In this document: positions 11,877 through 23,619 of the stretch, in pieces | How positions within the stretch are numbered: the stretch's first letter is position 1 | How the letters are laid out: the number at the start of each line of letters is the position of its first letter | DNA from: Ectobius pallidus | Lineage: Eukaryota > Arthropoda > Insecta > Blattodea > Ectobiidae | Assembly (NCBI GenBank): GCA_964059195.1 | Contig: CAXKWD010000006.1 | Location: 14,500,530 to 14,564,529 of the forward strand | DNA length: 64,000 bases | Direction: 5' to 3' | Notes under the pieces: model-generated | The model's database searches: none | Told to the model about the DNA's origin: nothing | The model's input: only the letters and a program-made list of their open reading frames with translations | Translations under genes and position numbers: made by a program

Positions 11877-12050
11877 GGAATTACATTATCGTATTGAATG
11901 CAATGGAGTTCACAGTAACTGCTAGATTGACAGAAAGACAAACACTTATTTTTATTATTATAGATACATAATGTGTACATTAATATTATAATTTTATTGC
12001 TTAGAAATCATTCATAAAGTATCTGCCTGCGATTGAACGAGACTTTGAAT

Positions 12051-12134
12051 TAACCTAACCTAATCTGATCTGATCTAACCTAACCTAACCTAACCTAACT
12101 TAACCTAACCTAACCTAACCTGACTTAACCTATC
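12051..12134. repeat. CCTAA telomere-type array, degenerate
   Basis: About 80 bp of CCTAA units interrupted by variants (CTGAT, CTTAA). It lies between the two inverted T repeats. Confidence 0.85.
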
Positions 12135-12144
12135 TACGATAAAA

Positions 12145-12345
12145 ACGGCCGGTTTCCTTAGCCGCGGTAGCTAAGGGGTGCTGCCTTGGAGCCGTGGTGA
12201 AGGAAGCTGTAGGTTTGAGTCTCTGTGTCCACCCCTAGCCCCAACGGGTTGTGTGGCGATGAGCACGATAATTTTACAAGATAAAAATACTATGCCAATG
12301 TGCACGAAAATGCGACTGTGCAATGTGCCGTTGCGTACAGAGCTT
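12145..12345 (+). repeat. SINE-like repeat T, copy T2 with tRNA-like head
   Basis: The head carries TTAGCCGCGGTAGCTAAGG and a box-B-like AGGTTTGAGTC. The body matches T1 closely, in inverted orientation some 300 bp away. A tRNA-derived SINE is likely, but the box B is degenerate. Confidence 0.6.
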
Positions 12346-12494
12346 CTGGTAAGATTACAGTTTTATAATGCCTCAATTTAGCATTTTTTTATGTTATTTT
12401 CTTTTATTATTTTAACTTCGAATTCTGGTAAGGCCTTTCCCCCCCTTATGAATATTGATTTACGAATACAGATTACATGTACATGGACACCATC

Positions 12495-12600
12495 TTTTCA
12501 CTCGATTTCCGGCCGGGTTGGGGATTTTTCGGAAGTGGAAAATTTCCCGCTTGAGTGTTGTTTTATCCCTTCATCTCCATTTCGCGGAAGGCAATGAGAA
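12495..12600 (+). repeat. tRNA-Gly-like SINE fragment
   Basis: TTTCCGGCCGGGTTGGGGA followed by a GATTTTTC...GAAAA inverted pair matches 21130-21190, the B-box end and body of the SINE there. The A-box half is absent. Confidence 0.55.
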
Positions 12601-12947
12601 CCGATCGCGTTATCTCCCTGCCACACCCTTCATGGACACCCTGTATAACTCGTACTTACACGTTTTGATTTCTGTTCATTTCTTCAGATTGAATTCTATC
12701 TGGAAGTGCTTAATTTATTTAAATCCCCTTATGCTTATACCTTCTAATTCATTGGAAATTACAGTAGCCTACAATATATTAGTTAAGCATGAAATTGTTA
12801 GCCTTTCTATGCGGGAACTGTATTTTTATTAGGCCTAAGTCAAAAATCCGCTTGGAACCTCTGTAAGATTTTAATTTTTTTAATTCTTGGTTTTAACATT
12901 GAGAAGTTACGATAATAGACAAATACAGATGAGGTGCAAGAATTGTT

Positions 12948-13488
12948 ATACAGAGTGTTAATGAATAACACCGAAATATTTCGCCTGTGTATAGAGGGGA
13001 CATAGACAAGCAAGTTTTATTAAAAGATTTTTGCTCTATGGATTCAATTTTTCCTGTTACAGCATAAAATCTCCAAGGGCATTTCCGCCACTGACGTCTA
13101 ACATTTGAAAAAATGCAAAAAAAAAGGAACTTCGTTGTTAACACTGTAGTAATGAATAAAAATTACTAATGCAGTGGCGGCCAGTCATGTGATTAGACTG
13201 TAAATTTTTCCGATTATAGAGGCACTAAATTATGATATAGCTGTTGATGAATGATTAAGGATCAGGTTTTTATTGATCACTAAGAAGGCATGAAGTCAAT
13301 TTAATGAAAATTTTAACCCTATTTCGCTTCATTATTGACTTATCATCACCAAATTGCAGTGACTTTAATGCCTTGTAGCATACATATTTTAAGTCATAGA
13401 CCAAAAATATCCTAATAGAAGTTGCTTGTCTATGTCCCCTCTATACACAGGTAAAATATTTCAGTGTTTTTTCATTAACACTCTGTAT
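12948..13488. mobile_element. Inverted-repeat transposon, nonautonomous (541 bp)
   Basis: The termini ATACAGAGTGTTAATGAA and its inverse extend as an imperfect inverted repeat of about 80 bp that includes TGTGTATAGAGGGGACATAG on both arms. A 7-bp direct repeat, AATTGTT, flanks the element (12941-12947 and 13489-13495). The superfamily is unclear, since 7 bp is not diagnostic. The interior is noncoding. Confidence 0.8.
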
Positions 13489-13806
13489 AATTGTTCCTAA
13501 ACTAAAGATGAACTTACAACTAGCAAGAATAATTGGACATGACTATACAGATGGCACAGATCCCAATAGATGGAAGCATTGTATAATTAAAAAATAATTC
13601 AATAAAAAAGCGATTATTCTTCTTGTCCTACTTCGCTACTTTAGCATGACCTTAAAGCCAATCTACAGTATCTTATTTCAGTCTGCAGATAGAAGTAAGA
13701 GTACATTTAGCTTTTTATGCAATGCATAGGCTATAACAAGAATAGAAATCATGAAGATTTTTTATCTGGAATTTAACGGATATAAAGGGTCTGAATTCAT
13801 TCGTAA

Positions 13807-14325
13807 ATGGCAATAGACAATTTTATTCCTAAGCAAGCTGAAGGAATATTATCAATTTTATGGAACCCGAAGGTTCATTGCCGTGCTTGCCTGAGCCCGC
13901 CATCCAACCCTATTCTTTACCAACTCCAACCATCCCTCTCAAATCCTATTTCCCTTAAATCTATCCTAATATTGTCCTCCCACATACGTCTAGGTCTTCC
14001 AAGTGGTCTTTTCCCTTCGGATCTCCCCGTCAATACTTTTGAGATATGTCTTTCCTCTCCCATGCGCGCAACATGTCCAGCCCATTTCATCCTCCGCGAA
14101 TTAATTACCCTTAGTGTATCCGGTGAATAGTACAGGTCATGAAGCTCTTCGTTATGCAGTTTTCTCCAGTCCCCATTTCCATCTCTCTTGGGCCCAAATG
14201 TTTTCCTAAGCCCCCTGTTTCCGAATATCCTCAGATTATATTCTTCCCGATGATTAAGCGACCGTGTCTCACATCCATGTAATACAACCAGCAGGATAAT
14301 TGTCTTATCAATTTTAGGTAGATTT
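13807..14325 (-). pseudogene. LINE reverse transcriptase C-terminus, antisense
   Basis: The minus strand encodes a familiar insect non-LTR retrotransposon tail: SRRMKWAGHVARMGEERHIS, then a segment with GRPRRMWEDNIRIDLREIG, then a 3' region ending in the shared tail with GGCAATAGAC. The frame drifts and the polymerase core is missing. It is a 5'-truncated insertion of the same family as 23620-23960 and 37413-37625. Confidence 0.85.
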
Positions 14326-15260
14326 CGAAGAAAAATCTACCTATTGCAATGGATACCATGTCATGATTTTCGAAAAATTCTTTCATATCTTTACGTTTCA
14401 TGCTCCCCTAAGTACGAAACCACCGCCCGTTCAAAAAAAATTTTTTGTGATATTTATATATATATTTATATATATCTTTACACGATAGCGGCCGTAATTT
14501 TGAAGATATTTGAACCAAATTTTAATATGTTATTTCTAGGCCCAATAGTTCGGACAAGCTCGTTAATGGGCAAAATTGGCCCAAGGGGGTGGTCGGGGAG
14601 GGGGTTGAAATTTTTAAAAATGTATATCTCGGCCCCTATGAAGTATAGAGGGAAACTTTGTTTGAATAAATTAGAGTACTCCCTATGGAGTTCACAGTGA
14701 CACCAACGATTCGGGGGTTCGAGTGGGGGTAGGGGTGGGGGATGAAAATTCGAAACTTTTGAAACCACGTCTTGTGGGGTATCGTTGAAAAGCTCTTGAT
14801 GAGTACTCTACAAATCAATAACTAGTTTCTTGATAGCTCTCATATGACGCGAGATTTTAATGTTTGAAAATAATAACACTTAAAATAATTATTATAATAT
14901 CATAATTTTGTCTTGTTTAGCGGCTTTGCAAATTTTGTTCATTGCTGATCTTGCGCACGGCCTCCCAGAATATTATATCTTATTCTTGTTGTCAAAACAA
15001 ATGATTGTAGGTTCTTCCTCTTTACCGAATTCAGTTCTTATTACTGCGGGTTTGCCATGCCAAGGCTAAAAAAGAAGAGTGCTGCGCAGCGACAGTAAAT
15101 TAAACCAAAAGCACTTAGAAATCTACCTCAGCCTGTAGGCTTGCCTAAAGGGATTTTTATTTTTAGATTTCTTGACAGAAGACGAGAAGATAATATGAAC
15201 TGCATAAAAGCAGGCATTTCCTGATTTGAGTCAACACTTAACTTCTTCCTTAATATTATT
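14326..15260. other. Unassigned, repeat-like sequence
   Basis: A 14400-14800 block has G-rich runs (near 14585, 14705 and 14725) and phrases such as ATATCTCGGCCCCTATGAAG and GGTATCGTTGAAAAGCTC that look like dispersed-repeat consensus. No second copy occurs in this window. 14870-15260 is AT-rich with nothing recognised. Confidence 0.3.
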
Positions 15261-15367
15261 AAGTGCCAGTATGGTACTTTATGAGATTGTGTGGGGGACG
15301 AAAAAAGTCTGTCCGTCTGTCTGTCTGTCTGTCTGTCCGTCCGTCCGTGTGTCTGTACGCGCTCTAA

Positions 15368-16110
15368 CTCAAATACGCTTTTTCGGATTTTCATGAAACT
15401 TGGAAAACACATTTATAATGTCAATGGGAAGAACCCTATTGATATTGAACCAAATCGGTTCACCGGTACCGGAGTAATGTCCAATTTAGTGCCTATTTTA
15501 ATAGATTATGGCGCCTTTCTAATAGAAAGGCGCCATAATTCAAATACGCTGTATCGGATTTCCATTAAACTTGGTATACGCATTTATGACATCCATGAAA
15601 AGGACTCTGTTAAATTTGAACCTAATCTGTTGACCGGTACCGGCGTAAAACCCAATTTAGTGTATATTTTAAAGGCGCAATAGCTCAAATACGCCTTATC
15701 GGATATTTATGAAACTTTGTATACGCATTTATACTATCCATGGAAAGACGTCTGTTGATGTTCAACCAAATCGGTTGGCCAGTACCGGAATAATGCCCAA
15801 TTTATTGCCTTTTATGTTAATATATGAGAAGTCGCGATAACTCAAATATGCTTTATTGGATTTTCCTGAAACTTTGTATACCCATTTATAATGTACATGG
15901 GAAGACGTCTACCGATATTGGACCAAATCGGTTGTCCGGTACCGGAGTAAAACCCAATTTAGTGTCTATTTTAAAAACGCGGTAACTCAAATACGCTTTA
16001 CCGGATTTTTATGGAATTTGGTATACACATTTATAGTGTTCATGGGAAGAGGTCTACTGATACTGAATGAAATCGGTTCACCTGTTTCGGAGTAATGCTC
16101 AATTTGGTGC
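15368..16110 (+). repeat. Five tandem 145-170 bp units inside S1
   Basis: Units begin with (C/T)TCAAATA(C/T)G at 15368, 15539, 15684, 15841 and 15986. Each continues through TCGGATTTT, a CATTTATA segment, GGGAAGA and, in most units, CGGTACCGGAGTAA. The spacing is about 171, 145, 157 and 145 bp; the first interval is longer because of an inserted perfect hairpin at 15505-15539. Confidence 0.85.
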
Positions 16111-16303
16111 CTATTTTATGATAATATACGTATTCGAAAGAATTTATATAAAAAAAAAAGCAAATCATTTATCATGACAACATAGTCAATTGTTTTACTG
16201 TGATATTTTACGGCTTTGGAAATTAAAATAGAGATAGCTATGACCAAAAACACTATTGTTTTACATGCGCTTATAACTTACAACTAGACCGTTAAACTGA
16301 TCC

Positions 16304-16373
16304 AGGTGACCGAGATGGTAACGTTTTGGCCTCACGTTATGAAGTTCCATGGTTCAAATCCCGAAACCAGTCA
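16304..16373 (+). other. tRNA-like module in S1
   Basis: GGTGACCGAGATGGTAACG (A-box-like) and GGTTCAAATCCCG (B box) are spaced as in a tRNA. The better-preserved equivalent in S3 resembles tRNA-Ser(UGA). No paired acceptor stem is visible, so this is not a functional tRNA. Confidence 0.5.
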
Positions 16374-16638
16374 ATTTCACTTTCTTTTTCGTATTTTTAT
16401 GTGAGTGTGGGATTGTCAAGATATCAAAAATCTGTACAGTTCAGCTGATGCTGGAAGATTTTAATCTGATTAAAAAGAAAACTAGACCTTTGTTCTTCCC
16501 TAAGCCCTGCTTAATGAATAAATCTGGAGCTTAACTTGTAAATCAATTAAAAAAACATATTCTGCATATCATAATTGCAGTCATAACTGATTAAAAAAAC
16601 ATACTGGCACTTTTTTACATCAGTTTACCTGATTTTAT

Positions 16639-17307
16639 TTGTGTCTGTAATTATTTCTCTCAGATATTTCAATTTGTCTACTTGCTCGAACGATTTACGG
16701 GCTATTCTAATATTTTGTAACACATTACTTTGAGGTTTCATGACCATATACTTAGTTTTTTTTATGAACTTTTAGAATCCTTCCTTCTAGACTACCAAAT
16801 TCTTTTTGACTTAGTCGCCTGAAACAGATTCAGTTCTGAACCTGGACACGGTTCTATATCGTTTTAAGAACCAGCCAAAAATCACCTCATCTTGGTCTCA
16901 TACATCAACAGGCCCGGACAAAATGTTTCCTGATTTCTTTAATTTCCGTTTTCCACAATTTCATTTTCAACTGAGTAAAAGGCGGGCCAGAAGTTAGGCT
17001 TGTCACCGGATGTATTATCCCGCATAAAAAAATTAGTGCATTTTCTTGTACACCTAAGTGTGACTCTGAGAACCAAAATTTAGTAATTGCTTGTTTACAG
17101 TTCGTCTTCTCATACTTTTCCATATTTTTCGGGAACTTCTCATATACGATTATGTTCGGGGAAACTGAAAAGTAAATAAAATTTGGACCGTGGCTCCAAG
17201 AATTTGATTTTGCGAAAGTGACATTCTTGAAGAAGCAACATTGGGAAGTTTACAAAGAATCGCACCACACTTCTGATTTCTTTGAGATTTGTCCGTATTT
17301 AATTATT
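16639..17307. other. No recognised feature
   Basis: Sequence between S1 and S2. No supported gene or repeat end. Confidence 0.4.
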
Positions 17308-18053
17308 AAGTGCCAGTATGGTACTTTATGAGATTTTGTGGTGGACGGGAAAATGTCTGTTCGTCCGTCCGTGTGTCTGTACGCGCGATTCGTCCGTCCG
17401 TGTGTCTGTACGCGCGATAACTCAATTACACTTTATCGGATTTTCGTAAAACTTTGTATACACATTTATAACGTCCATGGGAAGAAACCTATTGATATTG
17501 GACCAACTCAGTTGACCGGTACCGGAGTAATGCCCAATTTAGTGCTTATTTTGTGGTAGTATATTAGAAAGAATTTAAGAAATGCAAATCAGTTATCATG
17601 ACAACGTATTGTTTTACTGTGATCATATACGGCTTTGGAAGTTGCAATACAGTTAGCTATGACAAATAACAGCGTTCCTTTATATATGCTTATCAAACTG
17701 CACCGTTAAGCTGAGTGAGGTGACCGAAATGGTAACGTTTTGGACTCACATTCTGGAAGTCTCTGGTTCTGATCCCGAAACTGGAAAATTTGACTTCTTT
17801 GTATTTTTATGTGAGTGTTCGATTGTTAAGATATCACAGATCTGTATAGTCCAGCTGATGCTGAACGATTTTAATCGGATTAAAAGAAAAACTAGACCTT
17901 TGTTCTTCAGTAAGCCCTGCTTAATGAATTCATCTGGAGCTTAACTTAGAAATCAATTTTTTAAAACTTATATTCTGCATATCATAATTGCAATTAGCCT
18001 ATAACTGATTAAACAAAAGCATTCTGGCAGTTTGTTACAACAGTTTACCTGAT
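17308..18053 (+). repeat. Composite repeat S, short copy S2
   Basis: Same order as S1 but with one tandem unit, plus a duplicated TTCGTCCGTCCGTGTGTCTG stretch near 17350-17415. A tRNA-like module lies at about 17712-17785 and the 3' end reads ACAGTTTACCTGATC. Confidence 0.75.
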
Positions 18054-19077
18054 CTTGTCTTCATTCTGGTTAAAAAAAAGTATCGTTAAAGATAATTACT
18101 TGAAATGTCCGTTTTATGCAGTATGTTATTATACTGTAATTATTTTTAATTTTTCTTTAAGATGGCAAAAGAGAAAAGAGAATATAAGTGTCTGGGAGTC
18201 GTTCGTACAACAACCCATTGTTCCTAAATTCAGTATAATACTCGAAGCAATTATTATATTAAACGTCACTAACGTGATATGTATCCTGGTGACAAATACA
18301 CTGTTTTTTAACAGCATATGTTTTGAATATTAAATTACATACACAGCCTATACTAAAATGTAAGTGTACATAATAGAAGATTACTTGTCAGTTTTTATTT
18401 AACTATGTCCCATCCAGAAAACCGTCTCTTTTTAATTAATGCCTGCAATAATAATTATCCTTGATAATACTGGAAACATTCTTTCAGATGTCTTCTTGGT
18501 TTGGAAATACTAATATAAACTTAGGCAACATGTATTTCTACTTGTCTACACAAACAGTTGCACAAAATATGTCAATAATTTACTCTCGTTCCCCCAGAAT
18601 AGCGTAACTAATACTAAATAACATAAATAAATACTCGTACATAACCACATAAATACATAGCTAAATGTATAGCTGAAACTTGAATTCGAAGAAGGGAAAC
18701 TTGAATTTCTTTACAGGAAAATTTGTTTGTATGTTGTGTATATTGGTAAAATATTAACCTTAGTTTTTCGGGATTAATTTCCCCGCCTCGCTGAAGTTCA
18801 GGTATAACAATGCTACAGAGATTTGCATATTTAACACCTTTTTTGAAAACGCGAATTTCTTCCCAAGGTCATTGTGAGAGATCTTTATTCTTATCAAGCC
18901 ATGTCTTGGCAAGAAGTGTTGACAATATGGGAGGTTATGTTCACCTTGACACTTAGACCTGCAGGAAGAGGTGCTGGAGATAGACCCAGCGCAATCTCTT
19001 GGAGTTTATTGCTACTAACATGGCTTTCCCTGGCCCTTGGACCCTTCTGAAATGTATTGGGCTGAGCACATAAATTC
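18054..19077. other. No recognised feature
   Basis: AT-rich to mixed sequence. I saw no splice-bounded exon candidate, element end or conserved protein here. Confidence 0.4.
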
Positions 19078-19326
19078 TAGAGTGATAGGGAAAAAGCGAA
19101 TAAGTCAAAATTCCAAAGTTCCAGGAATGACAAAAAACAATCTATTTCCACAGCATTGTTAAACTATTAAGTTCAGTCCACCAGATATTTTTACACAGTA
19201 TTTTATACCATGTAAAACTATCTGGGTGGACTGATCTAAATATTGTAAAAATGCTGTGAAAATAAATCGTCATTTGCCTCTTCTAGAACTTTGGAATTCG
19301 AATTATTCGCTTTCCCTATCACTCTA
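19078..19326. mobile_element. Palindromic MITE (249 bp)
   Basis: The termini TAGAGTGATAGGGAAA and its inverse open into an almost complete palindrome with arms of about 115 bp. Matching landmarks are AATTCCAAAGTTC, CCACAGCAT/ATGCTGTG and CAGTCCACC/GGTGGACTG. The loop is short. No target duplication is clear. A transcript would fold into one long hairpin. Confidence 0.8.
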
Positions 19327-20492
19327 CGATTTATTTAGGCTAAAACGATCAGCCGAAAAAATCACGAATTTGGCACTTAGACCCTTATAAAACTAAACGC
19401 TTCAATTGTTTAGACAACTAATTTCAACATGTTGGCGAATCTGCATGTTGAGGTTTGTGGATCAGATTCAAAATCTCATGTCCGTGTACTGTACTTCTAC
19501 TCCCCCCCCCCCTCTAAGCGTTCTTCTCTTGCGTGCAGGATCCAAAGTTATCAAACCATATTAAGTCACATGTAATATTCTGCCATTTCCATTTGCCATC
19601 AATAATAGATTTAGGCCTTCTCTCTTTAAACAAAAGTATCTACATACATAATGAGGTCACGAAATACCCGGTGTAGTTAGAAGCGGTGCCGCGAAAGGAA
19701 AAGGGTTGGCTTCTATACGTCAAATGAGTGCAGTTTTTTACAACGAAATTTGACGTTTTCTTTGCGCGCGTACATTTCACATGCTACAATTGAATACCAC
19801 TTTTGTTTTGCATACATAATGACGTTGAAAATTCCCACACGTTTCAATAATGCACAACTACATAGAGACATAGATCTTGAGGCGTATTGTCCTCTTGTGT
19901 GTCGGCCGGAACAACATAATGAAATATTAATTGCCTGTGTAATTAATTTGAACGATATGCCTCCCTCTGTGGGCCTTGCTGTTTTATCGCATATTTATGG
20001 ACGATCAGTTTTCATTAATTAATCCATTTCATTTGTAATTATTGTGTGTGAATGACTTGCCCGTTACAGTGCTCGTCCTTTCTGTCACACTCCATTTTCG
20101 ATATTCAACCGGCCATTTTTCTTCGTGGTCGGCCACAAAGGTGCTTGGGAAATTACCTTCATTATTCCAGACGATTGAACTTGGTTTTTTGTTTTATTGC
20201 CTAGTGAGATGTTCAAGTCGATTGTCTGATCACGCGAAGCTTATTGAAGATGTGTCAGTTTGACTTTTAGTTTAATCTTTCAATTTTCGTAACAATTTTG
20301 CTGCGGGAAAACTGGGAAAACGGTTGTTAATTTCGTGTTAAGATTGTAAACTTCTGGCTTACATTCATAATATCTTTGATTTCCATGAATACATTAATAA
20401 TAAAAATAATGATAGTAGTAATAATAATAATAATAATAATAAATGAATACATAGGCACTGCTCTGTAAGTTATATTTGGACTCACATGACCT
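19327..20492. other. No recognised feature
   Basis: Mixed sequence with a C10 run near 19503 and an (ATA)n microsatellite at about 20418-20441. Open frames at 19750-20263 show no family I recognise and no splice or repeat context that supports them. Confidence 0.4.
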
Positions 20493-21078
20493 CAGGGCCC
20501 TGTATCATAGAACTTTCTAATAATATTAGTTAATAATATTAGAACTCATAATATTATTTAATAGTTAACAAAATCTTGTTTCATGAACACTACTCATAAA
20601 ATCTGTTCACTAATATTATTAGTTCATTAGTCAGCTGATTGATTTGGAAGTTATATCTGGATTGTTGTTTGTGTTTCTTCCCTTCTTAGTCTTTTTTCAT
20701 TACTATTTCAAAGCAGCACGGCCTACATATATCTTCATAAATGTAACAAATATTAACTACCTCTAAGAAATGAATGAATCTGCCAGGCACTTATTAAGGT
20801 AGCAGTAGGCTTATGTATTAAAATCTAACCTGAAATCCTAAAAACGTTTTATAACAAAAATTCCTTTGATAGCGTATGTAAGCTTTCTCTAAATTGATAA
20901 TTAAATCAGAGCATATTTCTTATTAAAAAATTGCTTTACCATTCCTAAACTTACGTATTTCATTAGAACTACCCCGCTTTGGTTATTTCCTTCGTTTCTT
21001 AAACAATTCGACGATCTTCTGAAAAGTAATTTAGAGATAATACTGAATTCTGCATTAGAGGACAAATCCAGAGAGATC

Positions 21079-21190
21079 CGTCGCCGTGGGTGAGTCGGTA
21101 GCGCGCCTGCCTTCCACTCCGGCGGCCCGGGTTCGATTCCCGGCCGGGTCGGGGATTTTTCAGTAGTGAAAAATCCCTTTTCCGGGTTCA
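21079..21190 (+). repeat. tRNA-Gly-like SINE
   Basis: GTGAGTCGGTAGCGCG (A box) and GGTTCGATTCCCGG (B box) are spaced as in a tRNA; the CTTCCAC anticodon-loop-like heptamer resembles tRNA-Gly(UCC). The body starts GGGGATTTTTC...GAAAAATCCC. A related fragment is at 12495-12600. The element abuts the retroelement coding remnant directly. Confidence 0.7.
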
Positions 21191-21198
21191 GGACTGAG

Positions 21199-22213
21199 AG
21201 ATCCAATCTTGCCTTCCTGTCAGTCTCGGAGGTCTCGGCATTCGTAAGTTATCTGATGTTTGTGTACCCGCTTTTTTGGCTTCTGCATATGGAGTCCTCG
21301 ATTTTGTCAAATCCATGTTCCCCTTTTCTGGTGATGAAATCGAAGTGTGCTTCTTGTCTGAGGCTTTGGTTAAGTGGAATACAATGACAGATAACATTAA
21401 CCCTCCAGAAGAGTCTTCAGTTCAAAAATGTTGGGACATTTTACACACAAAACTTATCCTTGATAATCTTTTGGCATCATCATCTTGTGATTCTGATCGT
21501 GCTCGTTATCTGGCCCTCCAGGAAAAAGAAGCAGGATCTTGGTTGAATGCCTTACCATCTTCAACAATAGGAACTTTGATGGACGCAACGACATTTAAGA
21601 TCGCTGTCGCCTTACGCCTAGGATGCAAAATCTGCCGAGAACACAAATGCATATGCGGGGTAACAGCCGATTCTCATGGTCATCATGCTTTGAGTTGTGC
21701 TAAGAGCAAGGGCAGATACTCACGCCACTCGGCAATAAATGACATCATCCGCAGAGCTTTGATATCAATTCACGTTCCCACGGTACTGGAACCAACAGGC
21801 ATCAGTCGTTCAGACGGCAAACGTCCAGATGGTATCACCATGGTCCCTTGGTTTAGAGGAAAATCCCTTATGTGGGACGCCACCTGTGTGGACACTTTTG
21901 CACCATCGCATATTTCAGCCTTGCAAGATCGGCTGCTGAGGCTGCAGTTAAACTGAAAAAGCAAAAATATCGCACTATCGCTGATAATTACTTTTTCGTC
22001 GTCTTTGCGGTGGAGACCATGGGTTCATGGTGCAAAGATGCCTCAGCACTTGTTGCTGACATTGGCAGAAGGCTGTGTTCTCTAACCGGGGAACCTCGTT
22101 CAACCGAGTTTTTGAGTCAGCGTATTGGCATCGCCCTGCAGCGTGGAAATGCTGCCAGCATCAAGGGCACTTTTGCTGAATCTTCTGGCCTGGAGGAAGT
22201 GTATTTCCTTTGA
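21199..22213 (+). pseudogene. Retroelement polyprotein C-terminus with endonuclease-like motifs
   Basis: The conceptual product starts in a post-polymerase segment (PVSLGGLGIRKLSDVCVPAF) and runs through a zinc-knuckle-like C-x2-C...C-x-C...H-H...C cluster (CKICREHKCICG and HGHHALSC). A KRPDGITMVPWFRG...WDATCVD stretch follows, resembling the PD-(D/E)XK arrangement of restriction-like endonucleases at the C-terminus of R2/R4/NeSL-type non-LTR retrotransposons. A frameshift near 21925 moves the frame to AAEAAVKLKKQKY, which stays open to 22213. The polymerase core is absent and no initiator is supported. The domain reading is from motif memory; a related invertebrate mobile-element family is possible. 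Confidence 0.7.
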
Positions 22214-23619
22214 CTTCTCAGCTTGAACCCAAGAAGATAGTTGTTTTTGGGAGTCGTGGCACTTTGTTTCACTTTTAATTCATAGATTTTGATTGTGATT
22301 GTAATTATTATTGTATTAAGTTATATAGTCACTCGTTATATTCCAGTAGTTTATCACGAATTACTTAACGAATTAGAATCATGATATCATTTCTATCAAT
22401 TTTAAAAAATATGAAATAACTTCAATTATGGCCATTTTTCGTGGTTCTAAAAAAAGAACATAGCATCACCATAAGGATAAATGTATAAAATATTTCATTT
22501 AATACCCATGAAATAGAAGGATGTTAACAGCAACATTTGTATTTTACAAAAAATTACAGTCCCTAGTTATAGAAATTTGGGCCAAAAGTTTGATCGTGGG
22601 ATAAGTTACTGGCTTATTATAATACTGGATTCTGTTTATAACTCAAAACTTCTGACATAAAAGTCATAATCTTGAAGTACAGCGCTCATTTCCTGAATTT
22701 GCATGTCATATAGTCATATGTAGGCATAGCTATACAGTATTTTTAATTGATTTTAAAATGAGTTCAATTAAATGAATTTAAATCTATAAATTCGTTACCT
22801 GGTAGTAAATTATATCCAACATTCAAAGCCTTTCATTTTAATTAACTCTTATTCTGTTCTTGTATTACAAAAATATGTTGATGTATACTACAGTTGTTTT
22901 ATTTTACACTGTTAGGGCAAAATTAATAAATGATTTCATAGGCTTTATTCAACCTATAAATAGCAAGTAGTCTAAGACTGCTGTTTTGTTACCTAGTATT
23001 TTTATTTTTGAGACTTGTGTCCCCTTTTTTCGCCCAAGCGGAAATTCACTGTTGAAGTTTACAGTTTCATGAAGTTCAGTGCTGATACACAAGATATTGA
23101 AGATTTACATTCATCCCTCCTTTGCCTAATCCTGAAAATGTAATGAATGAAAATAAGATCATCTGATTCTTTAATTATGATTTTACTGTTAAATCATGTT
23201 ATACAGTGTAATACTTGAATCTGGCATAATCAGAGTGATTCATTTTCCACAAATTTAAGATCGCGAAATCTGAATTATATGGGTATGAGAATAAGTTATT
23301 GGTCCAAAAACACTTATAGAAAAACACCTAATATTATCAGTAAATTTTATTAGTTATGCAGTATATGAAACAGTTTACTAATAATATTAGCAATAATTTA
23401 GACCCATGAACCCATAAATAATATTATTAGCTAATATTCTTATGAAACAGAAAACTAATAATAATAATAACTGATATTATTATGCATTTGCTAATGATAT
23501 TAGTGTAAAAGTTATGTATAACAGGGCCCAGAAGATTTATTTCGGGTGAAAACTCTACTTCGAATTTCAGGGCCGAACGCAGTATTTTCTGAATCTTCTG
23601 TAGATTAAGAAATAGAGGA

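Larger units (their letters stand above)
15261..16638 (+). repeat. Composite repeat S, long copy S1
   Basis: The copy begins AAGTGCCAGTATGGTAC and has a (GTCT/GTCC)n microsatellite at about 15305-15350, five tandem units, a spacer, a tRNA-like module and a 3' end with TGGCACTTTTTTACATCAG and TTTACCTGATTTTATT. S2 and S3 have the same order with one unit each. The first 12 bases recur inverted near the 3' end, but the homology extends past them on that side, so a simple inverted-repeat transposon is not established. The ORFs inside are repeat artefacts. Confidence 0.75.
20493..23531. mobile_element. Candidate 3-kb inverted-repeat element K
   Basis: The left end CAGGGCCCTGTATCATAGAA and the right end, inverted (CTGGGCCCTGTTATACATAA), agree, and both are followed by subterminal TAATATTATTAG blocks in many copies. 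No 8-bp duplication could be matched, so hAT membership (CAGGG ends) is only a suggestion. It contains a SINE and a retroelement fragment that look like later insertions. Confidence 0.5.

Noticed and set aside
15291..15683. 130-codon plus-strand frame
   Set aside because: It runs through the microsatellite head and two tandem units of repeat S; similar frames in S2 and S3 stop at different points.
19750..20263. Two adjacent plus-strand frames of 90 and 73 codons
   Set aside because: No family resemblance, separated by a stop, and no splice signals that would join them.
20493..23531. Assigning element K firmly to hAT
   Set aside because: The ends begin CAGGG, but no 8-bp duplication could be matched at the two sides.
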